Positions 1-12,260 of a DNA stretch of 64,000 bases are shown one piece after another; the first letter of the stretch is position 1; each line of letters starts with the position of its first letter. The DNA is from Sphingomonas asaccharolytica NBRC 15499 (GTDB taxonomy: Bacteria; Pseudomonadota; Alphaproteobacteria; Sphingomonadales; Sphingomonadaceae): the NCBI RefSeq assembly GCF_001598355.1, contig NZ_BCYU01000014.1, positions 1 through 64,000 on the forward strand, read 5' to 3'. The notes beneath the pieces were generated by a model. It saw nothing but the letters and a program-made list of their open reading frames with translations, was not told the origin of the DNA and made no database searches. The position numbers and the translations under genes are program-made.

Positions 1-824
1 CGGCGCGACGGCAGCCGTGGGACGACGACCTCGCGCGCACGGCCCAGCCGGACGCGGACGGCGGCGCGCGCCAGGCGGCGCAACGGCCGCACGATCGTCC
101 GCGCCAGGAACAGCGACAGGAAGATTGATACCAGGGTGACGATCGCCAGCACGACTCCCAGCCGGAAACGTTCCAGCCGCACCGTCTGGGTCACGTCGCG
201 GGCATTGACCGTCGTCATCACGACCTCGCCGTCGCCAAGACCCGCCGCTGCAGTGATGACGGGCGTACGATCCGGCGCACGCCATACTGTTGCCGGCGCG
301 ACTTGAGCGGTGCGGGCTGTGCGCACGTCGGGCCATTCGCTGCCGGCCTTGCGCTCGCGATATAGCGGCGCGCGCGGGGCGTTGACCACGGTGTCGATGA
401 TCGCATCCAAAAAGCGCGCCGCTTGCAGGCCCCAACCTTCCTTATTCGGGTCGACCAGCACGAAATTGCGCAGGCCCATCGCGCGGGTATCGGCGATCGG
501 CATACCGTCGGCGGCGAACAGCCGGATGCGCGTGTCGGTATCGCGGGCGAGGCGTAGCGCCAGGTCGTTGCGGTGATCGGCTGGCGTCGACACCATCGCC
601 GCCGCGATCAGCCGCACTTCGCGGCTCGCCTGAGCGGTGCGGTTGTCGAGGATCCGCGTCCGATACGAATCGAGGTAGAAGAACCCGCCCGCGAGCAGCG
701 CCAGCGCGAAGATATTGAGCGCGAGAATGCGCGCGGTGAGCGAAATCCGACCCGACCATTTCAGTGTCAGGTCACGGCCTTCACCCTCCGCCTCATTCCT
801 CCGAGAAGCGGTAGCCGGCGCCAT
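1..824 (-). CDS. chvG: ChvG-type sensor histidine kinase (N-terminal part, cut by window edge)
   Basis: The reading frame is open from the window edge to about 824. It encodes a short cytoplasmic tail, a first membrane helix (about residues 33-51), a periplasmic sensor domain of about 170 residues, a second helix (about 222-241) and the start of a HAMP linker ([15 protein letters not shown]). The kinase core lies outside the window. ChvG/ExoS senses envelope or acid stress and phosphorylates ChvI. The best start is the ATG at 824-822, which overlaps the end of chvI in another frame. No ATG occurs in frame closer to the chvI stop, so the start is uncertain. Its place directly after ChvI supports the pairing. 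Confidence 0.85.
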   Translation of the reverse strand, partial: MAPATASRRNEAEGEGRDLTLKWSGRISLTARILALNIFALALLAGGFFYLDSYRTRILDNRTAQASREVRLIAAAMVSTPADHRNDLALRLARDTDTRIRLFAADGMPIADTRAMGLRNFVLVDPNKEGWGLQAARFLDAIIDTVVNAPRAPLYRERKAGSEWPDVRTARTAQVAPATVWRAPDRTPVITAAAGLGDGEVVMTTVNARDVTQTVRLERFRLGVVLAIVTLVSIFLSLFLARTIVRPLRRLARAAVRVRLGRAREVVVPRLPSR

Positions 825-1500
825 AGAGCGTTTCGATCGCATCGAATTCGGCATCGACCTCGCGGAACTTGCGCCGGACGCGCTTGATGTGACTGTCGAT
901 CGTGCGGTCGTCGACATAGATGTCGTCCTGATAGGCCGCATCCATCAGCTGATTGCGCGTCTTGACCACGCCCGGCCGCTGCGCAAGCGCCTCGAGGATC
1001 AGGAATTCGGTCACGGTCAACGTCACATTGTCGCCAGCCCAGGTCACGCGGTGCCGCGCCGGGTCCATCTGCAGCCGGCCGCGGTCGATCGCGGTTTCGG
1101 CCGGCGGCTCGTCGCTGCCGGGACTGGCGTGGCTCAGTTCGGTGCGGCGCAGGATCGCGCGGATGCGGGCGATCAACAGGCGCTGGCTGAACGGCTTGGC
1201 GATATAATCGTCCGCGCCCATTGCGAGGCCCAGCGCCTCGTCGAGCTCGTCATCCTTGCTGGTCAGGAAGATGACCGGGATCTGGTTCTTCTCGCGCAGC
1301 CGCCGCAACAGCTCCAGCCCGTCCATCCGCGGCATCTTCACGTCGAAGATCGCCAGGTCCGGCGGATTGTCGACCAGCGCCTTCAACGCGGTCTCGCCGT
1401 CCGAATAGACCCGCGTCAGAAAACCCTCGGCCTGCAGCGCGATCGACACCGAGGTCAGGATGTTGCGATCGTCATCGACGAGCGCGATGGTGGCCGTCAT
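793..1500 (-). CDS. chvI: ChvI-type response regulator (OmpR/PhoB class)
   Basis: This 235-aa response regulator is the partner of the adjacent ChvG kinase. The receiver domain (about 1-120) has the acidic pair D9/D10, the phospho-acceptor D53 in [11 protein letters not shown]80 and K102. A winged-helix DNA-binding domain follows (about 140-235, ending GAGYRFSEE). The frame runs further upstream, but the ATG at 1500 begins the conserved receiver strand ([10 protein letters not shown]), so I place the start there. It is transcribed away from pckA, an arrangement also known in rhizobia, where ChvG-ChvI sits beside pckA. Family assignment is firm; the regulon in this organism is inferred. Confidence 0.93.
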   Translation of the reverse strand: MTATIALVDDDRNILTSVSIALQAEGFLTRVYSDGETALKALVDNPPDLAIFDVKMPRMDGLELLRRLREKNQIPVIFLTSKDDELDEALGLAMGADDYIAKPFSQRLLIARIRAILRRTELSHASPGSDEPPAETAIDRGRLQMDPARHRVTWAGDNVTLTVTEFLILEALAQRPGVVKTRNQLMDAAYQDDIYVDDRTIDSHIKRVRRKFREVDAEFDAIETLYGAGYRFSEE

Positions 1501-1576
1501 CGTCCGGGCATATCCGATATCATGGTCCAGCAACGCCTAGGCGAAACCTTTGCGCCGGTAAACCATTGGCCCATTT

Positions 1577-1609
1577 GACGGGCGCATGGCGCGGCTCTAT
1601 GCGCCCGTC
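1577..1609. promoter_or_regulatory. 11-bp inverted repeat between chvI and pckA
   Basis: The arms GACGGGCGCAT (1577-1587) and ATGCGCCCGTC (1599-1609) are perfectly complementary around an 11-nt loop. The repeat lies 60-92 bases upstream of the pckA start, in the divergent spacer. It could be an operator, part of the pckA leader RNA, or a terminator without a T-run. Confidence 0.5.
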
Positions 1610-1620
1610 TTATCGAGGAT

Positions 1621-1632
1621 GCATACGTATGC
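1621..1632. promoter_or_regulatory. 12-bp perfect palindrome upstream of pckA
   Basis: GCATACGTATGC is a perfect palindrome 36 bases before the pckA ATG. Its length and symmetry fit a dimeric regulator operator. No specific regulator can be named from sequence alone. Confidence 0.45.
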
Positions 1633-1668
1633 GGGATCAACCCGCAACGTTCTATATTCGGAGGAAGA

Positions 1669-3279
1669 ATGATCGATCGAGTCCCGACGCAGGGGCTGGA
1701 CGCGCAGAATATCGCCACTGCCGCCAAGCTTTACTGGAATCTCGAAACGGCTCCGCTCGTCGAGCAGGCCATCGCACGCGGAGAAGGTCATCTCGCCGCA
1801 GACGGACCGCTGGTAGTCGCCACCGGTCGCCACACCGGACGCTCGGCGCAGGATAAGTTCATCGTCCGCGATGCCGAAACCGAGTCGACCGTGTGGTGGG
1901 GCAAGACCAACAAGGCGATGAGCCCTGACGCGTTCGCCGCGCTCAAGGCGGATTTCCTCGCCGAACTGGCGAACCGGGATACGTTGTTCGTCCAGGATCT
2001 GTACGGCGGATCGCAGCCGTCGAACCGCGTCAACGTGCGCGTCATCACGCAATATGCCTGGCACAGTCTGTTCATCCGCACGATGCTGGTCCGTCCGGCG
2101 GCGCACGAACTCGCCGGCTTTTCCGCCGATTATACGATCATCGATTTGCCGAGCTTCCGCGCCGATCCCGAGCGCCATGGCTGCCGCACGGAAACGGTGA
2201 TCGCGGTCAATTTCAGCGAGAAACTGATCCTGATCGGCGGCACCGAATATGCCGGCGAGATGAAGAAGTCGGTGTTCGGGCTGTTGAACTATTTGCTGCC
2301 GGTCAAGGGCATCATGCCGATGCATTGTTCGGCCAATATCGGACCGGAAGGCGGCTCGGCGGTGTTTTTCGGCCTGTCGGGCACGGGCAAGACGACCTTG
2401 TCCGCGGACGCCAGCCGCACGCTGATCGGCGACGACGAGCATGGCTGGTCGGACGATGCCGTGTTCAATTTCGAAGGCGGTTGCTACGCCAAGATGATAC
2501 GGCTGTCGGCCGAAGCCGAGCCGGAAATCTACGCCACCACGAAACGCTTCGGCACGGTGCTCGAGAATGTCGTGATGGATCCGGAGACGCGGATCCTCGA
2601 CCTCGACGACAACAGCCTCGCCGAGAATTCGCGCGGCGCGTACCCGATCGACTTCATCCCCAATGCCTCGGCTGCCAACATGGGGCCGGTGCCGCGCAAC
2701 ATCGTAATGCTGACTGCCGACGCGTTCGGCGTGTTGCCGCCGATCGCCAAGCTCACGCCGGACCAGGCGATGTACCACTTCCTGTCGGGTTACACCGCCA
2801 AGGTTGCGGGCACCGAGATCGGCGTGACCGAGCCAGAAGCGACCTTCTCGACCTGTTTCGGCGCGCCGTTCATGCCGCGCCACCCATCGGTCTACGGCAA
2901 TCTGCTCAAGGAGCGGATCGCCAAGGGGGGCGTCGATTGCTGGCTGGTCAATACGGGCTGGACCGGCGGCAAATACGGCGTCGGCAAGCGCATGCCGATC
3001 AAGGCGACGCGCGCATTGCTCAACGCCGCGCTCGATGGCAGCTTGAACGACGCCGAGTTCCGCACCGATCCCAATTTCGGTTTCCAGGTGCCGGTCGCGG
3101 TACCGGGAGTCGACAGCGCGATCCTCGATCCGCGCGAGACCTGGGCGAACAAGGCCGAGTACGACGCGACGGCGGCGAAGTTGGTCGATCTGTTCGTCGA
3201 GAATTTTGCGCAATTTGCGGATCATGTCGACGAAGGGGTGCGACAATCCGCGCCCCGAACTCCCGCCACCGCAGAATAG
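1669..3279 (+). CDS. pckA: Phosphoenolpyruvate carboxykinase (ATP)
   Basis: This enzyme converts oxaloacetate and ATP to phosphoenolpyruvate, CO2 and ADP, the first committed step of gluconeogenesis, in the cytoplasm. The 536-aa length is typical of the ATP-dependent class. It has the kinase P-loop [11 protein letters not shown] at about residues 235-245 and the following metal-binding GDDEHGW segment. A strong Shine-Dalgarno (GGAGGAAG) precedes the ATG. The gene is divergent from chvI, with a spacer holding two symmetric elements (1577-1609 and 1621-1632) that may control it. Expected to be induced on organic acids; that is inference from the enzyme's role. Confidence 0.97.
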   Translation: MIDRVPTQGLDAQNIATAAKLYWNLETAPLVEQAIARGEGHLAADGPLVVATGRHTGRSAQDKFIVRDAETESTVWWGKTNKAMSPDAFAALKADFLAELANRDTLFVQDLYGGSQPSNRVNVRVITQYAWHSLFIRTMLVRPAAHELAGFSADYTIIDLPSFRADPERHGCRTETVIAVNFSEKLILIGGTEYAGEMKKSVFGLLNYLLPVKGIMPMHCSANIGPEGGSAVFFGLSGTGKTTLSADASRTLIGDDEHGWSDDAVFNFEGGCYAKMIRLSAEAEPEIYATTKRFGTVLENVVMDPETRILDLDDNSLAENSRGAYPIDFIPNASAANMGPVPRNIVMLTADAFGVLPPIAKLTPDQAMYHFLSGYTAKVAGTEIGVTEPEATFSTCFGAPFMPRHPSVYGNLLKERIAKGGVDCWLVNTGWTGGKYGVGKRMPIKATRALLNAALDGSLNDAEFRTDPNFGFQVPVAVPGVDSAILDPRETWANKAEYDATAAKLVDLFVENFAQFADHVDEGVRQSAPRTPATAE

Positions 3280-3291
3280 GGCTCGGCATTC

Positions 3292-3320
3292 GGTCGGGCC
3301 TCCCCAAAGGAAGCCCGACC
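3292..3320 (+). promoter_or_regulatory. Hairpin enclosing the Shine-Dalgarno of the next gene
   Basis: GGTCGGGC (3292-3299) pairs with GCCCGACC (3313-3320). The 13-base loop contains AAAGGAA, and the ATG at 3322 follows directly. It could be a pckA terminator lacking a T-run or a fold that affects translation of the downstream gene. Confidence 0.4.
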
Positions 3321-3321
3321 A

Positions 3322-3762
3322 ATGACCGACCATGAGATCCGATTCTTTGTCGATGATGCCGCCGTCCGCCATGTGGGGAAGGGCCTGCTCGCGCGCACGC
3401 TTCCCAAAGCCGAATGGACGCATGAGGCGCATCTCGCCGCCTGCCTTTGGTTGCTGACCGAGCGGCCCGATATCCTTGTCGAGCGCGACCTGCCCGCGAT
3501 CATCTCCGACTATAACGAAGCAGTCGGCGGGGTGAATGACGCCATGCAGGGCTATCATCATACAATCACGCTGACATATGTTGCCGCGATACGCGGCTTC
3601 CTCGCGGCAATTTGCGACGACCTGCCATTGGCGGAAAAGGTCAATGCGCTCCTCGCTGCACCCGAAGGGCGGCGCGATTGGGCGCTCACACTCTATTCGC
3701 GCGACCGCTTGTTCTCGGTGCAGGCCCGGCTCGGCTATCTGCCGCCCGATCTGGCTTCCTGA
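3322..3762 (+). CDS. Conserved hypothetical protein, 146 aa
   Basis: I do not recognise a characterised family. The protein is soluble, with no signal peptide or membrane helix, and probably mostly helical. The N-terminal half carries an HEAHLA segment (near residue 34), and a HH pair follows in QGYHHTITL, so metal binding is possible but unproven. The ATG is preceded by AAAGGA in the loop of a hairpin. It lies 42 bases after pckA on the same strand and may be read with it. Base composition matches the neighbours. Confidence 0.7.
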   Translation: MTDHEIRFFVDDAAVRHVGKGLLARTLPKAEWTHEAHLAACLWLLTERPDILVERDLPAIISDYNEAVGGVNDAMQGYHHTITLTYVAAIRGFLAAICDDLPLAEKVNALLAAPEGRRDWALTLYSRDRLFSVQARLGYLPPDLAS

Positions 3763-3833
3763 CCAGACCGCAACCGCGTATCTGACGGAGAGCTGGAGTC
3801 GTTTCGCCTCCGGTCCCAGTGAAAGGAATTCCC

Positions 3834-4163
3834 ATGTCGTTGCTCGATGGCATTCTCTCGCAAGTCAGCGGAAACGCCGACGTCCAGAACCTCGCCGCCA
3901 AGGTCGGGATCACGCCCGAGCAGGCCGAGAGCGCAATCATGGCGCTGGCCAAGTCGCACACCGACCCAGGTGACACAGTTGAGGGCGCGGCGGCATCGAC
4001 CGGCCTGGGCTCTGACGTGCTGAGCCAGATCGTCGGCCATATCGGCGGCGAAGGCTCGCTCGGTCAGTTCGCGACGCTGATCAACGGCGCGGAGAATTCG
4101 GGTATTCTTGGTCAGCTCGGCGGCTTTGCCTCTGGTCTGTTCGGCGGCGGCAACAAGGCCTGA
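3834..4163 (+). CDS. Small YidB/DUF937-like protein, 109 aa
   Basis: The start is set at the ATG at 3834, with AAAGGA six bases upstream, rather than the in-frame GTG at 3819. The protein begins MSLLDGILSQVSG, has a helical middle part, and ends in a glycine-rich tail (GGFASGLFGGGNKA). The layout resembles DUF937/YidB proteins, which have no settled function. No cysteine, signal peptide or membrane span is visible. A T-rich hairpin follows its stop codon. Confidence 0.75.
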   Translation: MSLLDGILSQVSGNADVQNLAAKVGITPEQAESAIMALAKSHTDPGDTVEGAAASTGLGSDVLSQIVGHIGGEGSLGQFATLINGAENSGILGQLGGFASGLFGGGNKA

Positions 4164-4171
4164 TCGTTCGC

Positions 4172-4192
4172 CCTGAGCTTTTTTTGCTCAGG
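4172..4192. terminator. Convergent terminator-like hairpin
   Basis: CCTGAGC (4172-4178) and GCTCAGG (4186-4192) pair around a loop of seven T. It lies between two converging genes and overlaps the nfeD stop codon. The T-run is in the loop rather than after the stem, so termination efficiency is uncertain. Confidence 0.5.
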
Positions 4193-4637
4193 CGAGCTCG
4201 ACCGACAAGACGCTCCCGGTGGCGCCCGTGATCCGCACGAGCGCCCCGGCGGGCGCATCGGGTCCCGTTGCGCTCCAGGCGCCATCACCCACTTTGACAC
4301 GGCCTTCGCCGGCGACGATCGCCTCGCACACCTCGACGGTCTTGCCGATCAGTTTGGCGGTGCGGTCGTTCAATCCGTGCGAAGGGCTGGCCAAGCGGTC
4401 GCGATGATACCATCGCCGGCCGATCGCGACGGCCGCCGCGCTGAACGCCGCGAACAACAAGGCCTGTACGATCCAGCCCAGTCCCGGGATCGCCAGCACG
4501 ACGAACCCTGTCAGCGCCGCGCCGGCGGCGATGAAGATCATGAAGAACCCCGGCGCGATCAGTTCCGCGATCGCCAGCGCCAGTGCGGCGGCGAGCCACA
4601 AGGCGCCCAGACTCCACTCCAATCCGAACAGCGTCAT
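4188..4637 (-). CDS. NfeD family membrane protein (short form)
   Basis: This 149-aa protein has two or three hydrophobic segments in its first 75 residues and a C-terminal soluble beta-rich OB-fold-like domain (about 90-149, ending ITGATGSVLSVELA). That is the layout of the short NfeD type without the ClpP-like protease domain. It sits nine bases downstream of the SPFH gene on the same strand. NfeD and stomatin-like proteins are a known partner pair in membrane quality control or microdomain organisation. Pairing here is inferred from the operon. Confidence 0.88.
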   Translation of the reverse strand: MTLFGLEWSLGALWLAAALALAIAELIAPGFFMIFIAAGAALTGFVVLAIPGLGWIVQALLFAAFSAAAVAIGRRWYHRDRLASPSHGLNDRTAKLIGKTVEVCEAIVAGEGRVKVGDGAWSATGPDAPAGALVRITGATGSVLSVELA

Positions 4638-4646
4638 GATGATATC

Positions 4647-5627
4647 CTATCGTGTCCGCGGCACCGAAACATTGCCCGGTGAGCCGCCGTCTCCGCCCAG
4701 CGCGTCGCGCGCCAATTCGCCGATGCCGCCCAACGTGCCCATCAATTGCGTCGCTTCGACCGGGAACAGGATCGTCTTGGCATTGGGTGAAGTCGCGAAC
4801 AGCCCGATCGCCTCGACATATTTCTGCGCGATGAAATAGTTGATCGCTTGGGTGCTGCCACCCTCGATCGCGTCCGACACCATCTTGGTCGCGGTGGCTT
4901 CGGCCTGGGCGGAGCGCTCGCGCGCCTCGGCGTCGCGGAACGCGGCTTCCTTGCGGCCCTCGGCCTCCAGGATCTGCGCCTGCTTCTGACCCTCCGCGCG
5001 GTTGATCTCGTTCTGCCGCGCTGCTTCGGATTCGAGGATGGTCGCGCGCTTTTCGCGCTCTGCCTTCATCTGGCGAGTCATGGCGTTGACGATGTCGGCG
5101 GGCGGGCGGATGTCCTTCAGCTCGACACGGGTAATCTTGACGCCCCAGGCTTCGGTCGCGTGATCAACCACCGACAGTAGGCGGGCGTTGATCTCGTCGC
5201 GCTTGGACAGCAATTCGTCGAGGTCCATCGAGCCCATCACGGTGCGCAAATTGGTCGTCGCTAGCTGCATGATCGCGACATAGAGGTCGCTGACTTCATA
5301 CGCGGCCTTCGCCGCGTCGAGCACCTGGAAGAATACCACCCCGTCGACCGCGACCATGGCATTGTCCTTGGTGATGATCTCCTGGCCCGGAATATCGAGC
5401 ACCTGCTCCATCATGTTCACGCGGCGGCCAATGCGGTCGAACATCGGCGTGATGAAGGTCAGGCCGGGTTGGGCGACATAGGTGAACTTGCCAAAGCGCT
5501 CGACGGTATATTGATAGCCTTGCCGTACGACCTTGATCGCGCTGAGAATGTAAATCAGTACGACGACCGCGACCAGCAATCCGATAATGGCACCCATCAG
5601 CGCTCCCCCAAATGCCCCTTCGGCCAA
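4647..5627 (-). CDS. SPFH/band 7 domain protein (paraslipin, QmcA-like)
   Basis: A single N-terminal membrane anchor (about residues 12-32) is followed by an SPFH domain (KVVRQGYQYTVERFGKF onward) and a coiled-coil rich in E, A and R (about 180-260). The 326-aa length fits prokaryotic stomatins of the QmcA type, which oligomerise at the inner membrane. An alternative start at the second methionine would shorten the protein by ten residues. It is the first gene of the pair with nfeD and is divergent from guaB. Confidence 0.92.
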   Translation of the reverse strand: MAEGAFGGALMGAIIGLLVAVVVLIYILSAIKVVRQGYQYTVERFGKFTYVAQPGLTFITPMFDRIGRRVNMMEQVLDIPGQEIITKDNAMVAVDGVVFFQVLDAAKAAYEVSDLYVAIMQLATTNLRTVMGSMDLDELLSKRDEINARLLSVVDHATEAWGVKITRVELKDIRPPADIVNAMTRQMKAEREKRATILESEAARQNEINRAEGQKQAQILEAEGRKEAAFRDAEARERSAQAEATATKMVSDAIEGGSTQAINYFIAQKYVEAIGLFATSPNAKTILFPVEATQLMGTLGGIGELARDALGGDGGSPGNVSVPRTR

Positions 5628-5703
5628 CCGCCGAACTCGTTGCGATAGTAGCAGATCGTGGGCGCCAATATAGCGAAATGCGACTAGCTCTCCGCGCCCC
5701 TAG

Positions 5704-8405
<2,702 letters not shown>

Positions 8406-8437
8406 CCGGTGGCATTGTGCCCCGTGTGGAGACGATC

Positions 8438-8950
8438 ATGCGTTTTTCGCCCGTAGCGCTCGCAATCGCCTTGGCGGGATTGAGCGTTTCGACATCCTTG
8501 CAAGGCCAGCGCGCCGATGCGCAAATCGACCCGCGGTCGATGGCATTGCTGATGCAAGGTCGCGCGGCGGCCGCATCGGGGAACCTCAATGGCGCCACCG
8601 ACCTGATCGAGACCGCGCTGGCGGTCGACCCGCGCAATCGCGCCGCGTTCCTGGAACTCGCGACGGTCGCGACGCGCCAGGGTCTGCCGGGCAAGGCGAT
8701 CCGCTTGTACCGCGAGGCGCTGACGATCGAGCCCAATGATGTGACCGCATTGCGTGGTCAGGGCGAGGCGCTCGTCGCCAAGGGTGCGATGGAAGCCGCG
8801 CGCGAGAATCTGACGCGGATCAAGACATTGTGCGGGAAGAAGCCGTGCCCGGACGCGACGACATTGGCCTCGGCGATTGCCAAGGGCCCGCCGCCGAGCG
8901 TGGAGGTGGCGACCAAGGTGCCGGACAAGCCGGACGCGGAGAAGAAGTAG
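8438..8950 (+). CDS. Exported TPR-repeat protein, 170 aa
   Basis: The ATG at 8438 gives a signal peptide (RFSPVALAIALAGLSVSTS, then cleavage near residues 22-28). Two to three tetratricopeptide-like helical hairpins follow (AAASGNLNGATDLIETALAVDPRN onward), then a short lysine- and proline-rich tail. Two cysteines (LCGKKPC) could form a disulfide in the periplasm. No enzymatic motif is visible. It follows the rRNA methylase on the same strand and probably shares its transcript. The role is likely protein-protein contact in the envelope. Confidence 0.8.
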   Translation: MRFSPVALAIALAGLSVSTSLQGQRADAQIDPRSMALLMQGRAAAASGNLNGATDLIETALAVDPRNRAAFLELATVATRQGLPGKAIRLYREALTIEPNDVTALRGQGEALVAKGAMEAARENLTRIKTLCGKKPCPDATTLASAIAKGPPPSVEVATKVPDKPDAEKK

Positions 8951-8963
8951 GGCATCGCTAAAG

Positions 8964-8987
8964 CCCTCTTCCGCAAGCCGGAGAGGG
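8964..8987. terminator. Hairpin between converging genes
   Basis: CCCTCT (8964-8969) pairs with AGAGGG (8982-8987) around a CG-rich interior (CCGCAAGC). It lies in the 46-base gap between the TPR gene and rsmA. No long T-run follows. The shape resembles the hairpin at 19690-19711. Confidence 0.5.
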
Positions 8988-8996
8988 ATTTCGCGT

Positions 8997-9815
8997 TCAG
9001 GAGAGGCGTCGCGCGAGCGCGACGAATTCCGCGACCGATACCGTTTCTGCCCGGCGTGCTGGGTCAATGCCGACCTGTTCGAGCGCCTCCAATGCGCCCG
9101 ACACGCCCTTCAGGCTCTGCCGCAACATCTTTCGACGCTGGCCGAATGCCGCCGCGGTCAGGCGTTCGAGCTTGACGAACGCGACGCCGTCAGGCTGCTC
9201 GCCAGGTACGATATGCACCACCGCCGACATCACCTTGGGTGGCGGCGTGAAGGCCGAGCGATGGACGTTCATCGCTATCCGCGCAGACGACCGCCACTGC
9301 GCGAGTACGGCAAGCCGGCCGTAGGCGTCGCTGTCGGTGGCGGCGACGATGCGTTCGGCAACCTCGCGCTGGAACATCAGCGTCAGGCTTTGCCACCATG
9401 GCTGCCAATCGGCGGACAGCCAGCGGACGAGCAAGGCGGTGCCGACATTATAGGGCAGGTTGGAAACGATGTGCGGCCGACCCGCGAACAGCGCCGGCGC
9501 GTCGACCTCGAGCGCATCGCCCTCGATCACCCTGAGCTTGCCCGGATAAGCGGCTTCGAGTTCGGCCAATGCTGGCAGGCAGCGCCGGTCGCGTTCGATC
9601 GCCGTGACGCGGGCTCCGGCGGCGAGCAGTGCGCGGGTCAGGCCGCCGGGACCGGGGCCGACTTCGAGTATTTCGGCATCGGTCAGGTCGCCGGGGATCG
9701 CCGCGATCCGCGCGAGCAACTGGCCGTCGAACAGGAAGTTCTGGCCGAGTGCCTTCGATGCCGACAGGCCATGGCGCGCGATGACCTCGCGCAGCGGCGG
9801 AAGATCGGAGGTCAC
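8997..9815 (-). CDS. rsmA: 16S rRNA dimethyladenosine transferase KsgA/RsmA
   Basis: RsmA dimethylates two adjacent adenosines near the 3' end of 16S rRNA, a late small-subunit maturation step. The 272-aa protein shows the N-terminal [10 protein letters not shown] segment, SAM motif [10 protein letters not shown] (51-59), the acidic ribose-binding E in TAIERD, and the catalytic NLPY motif (119-122). It overlaps pdxA by four bases (ATGA) and is last in the operon lptD-surA-pdxA-rsmA, an order conserved in many proteobacteria. Confidence 0.97.
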   Translation of the reverse strand: MTSDLPPLREVIARHGLSASKALGQNFLFDGQLLARIAAIPGDLTDAEILEVGPGPGGLTRALLAAGARVTAIERDRRCLPALAELEAAYPGKLRVIEGDALEVDAPALFAGRPHIVSNLPYNVGTALLVRWLSADWQPWWQSLTLMFQREVAERIVAATDSDAYGRLAVLAQWRSSARIAMNVHRSAFTPPPKVMSAVVHIVPGEQPDGVAFVKLERLTAAAFGQRRKMLRQSLKGVSGALEALEQVGIDPARRAETVSVAEFVALARRLS

Positions 9816-10819
9816 GCCGCGACGAGCGCGTCGGCGCGGCGCTGGGCGGCTTCGGCGGCGAGGCGTAGAGCGGCGATCATCGCGCCCGGTTCGGCGCGGT
9901 TTTGGCCGGCAATGCCGAATGCCGTGCCGTGATCGGGCGACGCGCGGACGATGGGCAAGCCAAGTGTGATGTTGACGCCTTCGTCGAAATGCAGCGTCTT
10001 GAGCGGCACCAGCGCCTGATCGTGATAGCAGCAGATCGCCGCATCATAGGTTGCGCGCGCGCGCGCGTGGAACATCGTATCGGCCGCCATCGGGCCGGTC
10101 GCGTCGATTCCCTGCGCCACCAGCGCTTCGACCGCCGGGACGATCAGGTCGATCTCTTCGCGGCCGATCGCGCCTTGTTCGCCGGCATGCGGGTTGAGGC
10201 CGGCAAAGGCCAATCTTGGGCTGGCGATGCCGAAGTCGCGCACCAGCGCCCGGGCAGTGACCAGTGCCTTTGCCACGAGCAGCCCGGTGGTGATCAGGCC
10301 AGGCACCTCGCTGAGCGGGACATGGGTCGTCACCGGCACCACGCGCAAGGTAGGGCCGGCGAGCATCATCACGGTCGTGCTGGCGGCGACGCCGACACGC
10401 TCGGCGACGAATTCGGTCTGGCCGGGATGGGTGAAGCCGATCTGATAGAGTTGTGCCTTCGATACCGGGCCCGTGACCAGCGCACCGGCGGCGCCCGATC
10501 GCGTCAGTCCGGTTGCCAGTTCAAGCGAATGCAGCGCACAGCGCGCACCCTCCAGGTCCGGGCGGCCGGGAACGATCTCTCCGCCGTCTTCCACGCTGAG
10601 CACGGGCAAAGCGTCGTCGAATGCGGCAAAGGCGCCGCTGGGCGAATCGATATGCGCGACCGGGCCGTCCCAGACGCGGGCGATCGCGCGTACGTCGCCG
10701 ACCGCGAAAAACGGCAGCAACCGCTCCTCGCGCCGGCGCGCCCAAGCCTTGGCAATGATCTCCGGACCGACCCCGGCCGGGTCGCCCATCGCGACTGCCA
10801 GCGGGGGGAGGGAAGTCAT
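9812..10819 (-). CDS. pdxA: 4-hydroxythreonine-4-phosphate dehydrogenase
   Basis: PdxA oxidises and decarboxylates 4-phosphohydroxythreonine for pyridoxal phosphate synthesis. The protein begins with the family segment [14 protein letters not shown] and carries the conserved TGPVSK motif, the [10 protein letters not shown] loop, and two further metal/substrate histidine regions (GLNPHAGE and [11 protein letters not shown]). The ATG at 10819 is preferred over a TTG at 10831 because it lies just before the conserved strand and eight bases after the surA stop. Length (335 aa) is normal. Confidence 0.96.
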   Translation of the reverse strand: MTSLPPLAVAMGDPAGVGPEIIAKAWARRREERLLPFFAVGDVRAIARVWDGPVAHIDSPSGAFAAFDDALPVLSVEDGGEIVPGRPDLEGARCALHSLELATGLTRSGAAGALVTGPVSKAQLYQIGFTHPGQTEFVAERVGVAASTTVMMLAGPTLRVVPVTTHVPLSEVPGLITTGLLVAKALVTARALVRDFGIASPRLAFAGLNPHAGEQGAIGREEIDLIVPAVEALVAQGIDATGPMAADTMFHARARATYDAAICCYHDQALVPLKTLHFDEGVNITLGLPIVRASPDHGTAFGIAGQNRAEPGAMIAALRLAAEAAQRRADALVAA

Positions 10820-10827
10820 CTCAATGC

Positions 10828-12180
10828 TCAACGGTACTCGACGATGGCATCGCGCCTGAGGTCGCGCAGGATCTTCTGCGCGCGCTTGTTCACGCGTTCT
10901 TGCTCCATCTGATATTGCAGATCGGCTGCGTTGGGCAGGTTAGGAGCCTTGGCATCGTCGCGCCCGCACAGCACGAGGACGCTGACGCCTTCGGACGGCG
11001 ACCCGAACGGTGGCGTCGCCTGACCGATTTGCATGCCCAGGACCATCTGCTGCAAGGCCTGCGGCAAATCGCGCACAGTCAGCGAATCGTTGTCGACGAT
11101 TTCCGCGCCCATGCCCGCCGCCGCTTGGTTGGCGGCGCCGCAGCCATTGATTGCCTGGGTCGCCTTGGCGAACTCGGCAGCGCGGCCCTGCGCCTGTTCC
11201 TGGGTCGTACCAGCCGGGAAGGTGATCTTGATCTGCTTCAGGCTGAGCTTGGCCGCGAGCGGATCGATCCCGAGCACCTGCCGCTTTTCCTGGAGGAACA
11301 GGATATCAAAACCGCCCGGAAGCTCGATCGGACCGGCAAGTTGTCCGGGCTGCATCTGCGACGCCGCGGTTGCGATTTCTGCGGGCAGCATCGCCGCCCG
11401 AACCCAGCCGAGATCGCCCCCGCTCGGACCCGTCGTGGTTTCGGACTGCGTCTGGGCGAAATATCGGAACGTCTGTTTGCCATCCTTCATCTGCTGCATC
11501 ATGTTCTGCATGTTGGCGACGACGGCCTGCGGATTGGTCCCCGCGTTCTTGTAGATTTCGTAGAGGTGATATTCCTCCGTACCCTTGTCCTTGGTCATGC
11601 GGTCGAGGATCGATTGCACTTCCTCTTCGCTGACGTTCACGCGCGGTTCGACCGTGCGGCGCAGATAGCGCTGCCAGGCGAGCTCGCCTTCGATCTGCTT
11701 GCGCACCGAGCGTTCCGACGATCCGATCGAGCGCAGGAAGGCGGCGAACTTCTCCGGCGGCTGGTTGAAATTCTTGGCGACGCGGCCGAGCGCCTGGTCG
11801 ATCTCCGCCGACGTGACCGTGATGTCGCTCGTCTTGGCTTCCTGGATCTGCAGCACTTCGTCGATCAGGCCGCGCAGCACCATCAGCCGCAGCTGGTCGC
11901 GCTCCTGGTCGTTGAGCTGATACTGATTGGCGGCGATGATCAGCGCCATCCGCTGGTCGACATCGGTGCCGGTGATCACCACGCCGTTGACGATGGCGGT
12001 CGGCTTGCGGACGTTGGGATCGAGCTTGCCGAAGATCTGGAGGTTCTCCGGAATATCCAGGCCGGTCTGCGGCACACTGCTGTCGGGCACGGTCTGGGCG
12101 ATCGAGGCACCGCTCGCCGCCATCATCGCGCCGGCACCAAGCGCAAGCGCGATGCGCGCCGAAGTCGAGAAAATTTTCAC
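10828..12180 (-). CDS. surA: Periplasmic chaperone/peptidyl-prolyl isomerase SurA
   Basis: SurA escorts unfolded outer-membrane proteins, including LptD, across the periplasm to the BAM complex. With the GTG start at 12180 the 450-aa protein has a signal peptide (KIFSTSARIALALGAGAMM, cleavage near ASA/SIAQ), a SurA N-terminal helical domain (about 50-180) and one clear parvulin domain (about 203-300, with GGDLGWV). The frame stays open upstream to 12477 and an ATG occurs at 12246. Those extra codons run into the repeat element, so I reject them. Unusually, a 327-bp element separates it from lptD. Confidence 0.92.
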   Translation of the reverse strand: MKIFSTSARIALALGAGAMMAASGASIAQTVPDSSVPQTGLDIPENLQIFGKLDPNVRKPTAIVNGVVITGTDVDQRMALIIAANQYQLNDQERDQLRLMVLRGLIDEVLQIQEAKTSDITVTSAEIDQALGRVAKNFNQPPEKFAAFLRSIGSSERSVRKQIEGELAWQRYLRRTVEPRVNVSEEEVQSILDRMTKDKGTEEYHLYEIYKNAGTNPQAVVANMQNMMQQMKDGKQTFRYFAQTQSETTTGPSGGDLGWVRAAMLPAEIATAASQMQPGQLAGPIELPGGFDILFLQEKRQVLGIDPLAAKLSLKQIKITFPAGTTQEQAQGRAAEFAKATQAINGCGAANQAAAGMGAEIVDNDSLTVRDLPQALQQMVLGMQIGQATPPFGSPSEGVSVLVLCGRDDAKAPNLPNAADLQYQMEQERVNKRAQKILRDLRRDAIVEYR

Positions 12181-12260
12181 CTGAAAGAAACCCCATGAAC
12201 AACCGGGCGCACCCGACAAACCGTTTACGCCTGCCCGATTTCGCATGAACGCATGCTTAC
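12181..12260 (-). other. surA 5' leader downstream of the repeat element
   Basis: This 80-base spacer lies between the structured element and the surA GTG. A GGGG stretch about ten bases before the GTG is the best ribosome-binding candidate. I see no clear promoter. Confidence 0.4.

Noticed and set aside
1597-3561. 654-codon open frame antisense to pckA
   Set aside because: High GC content creates long antisense frames; the translation is arginine/aspartate-rich with no motifs, and pckA on the other strand is certain.
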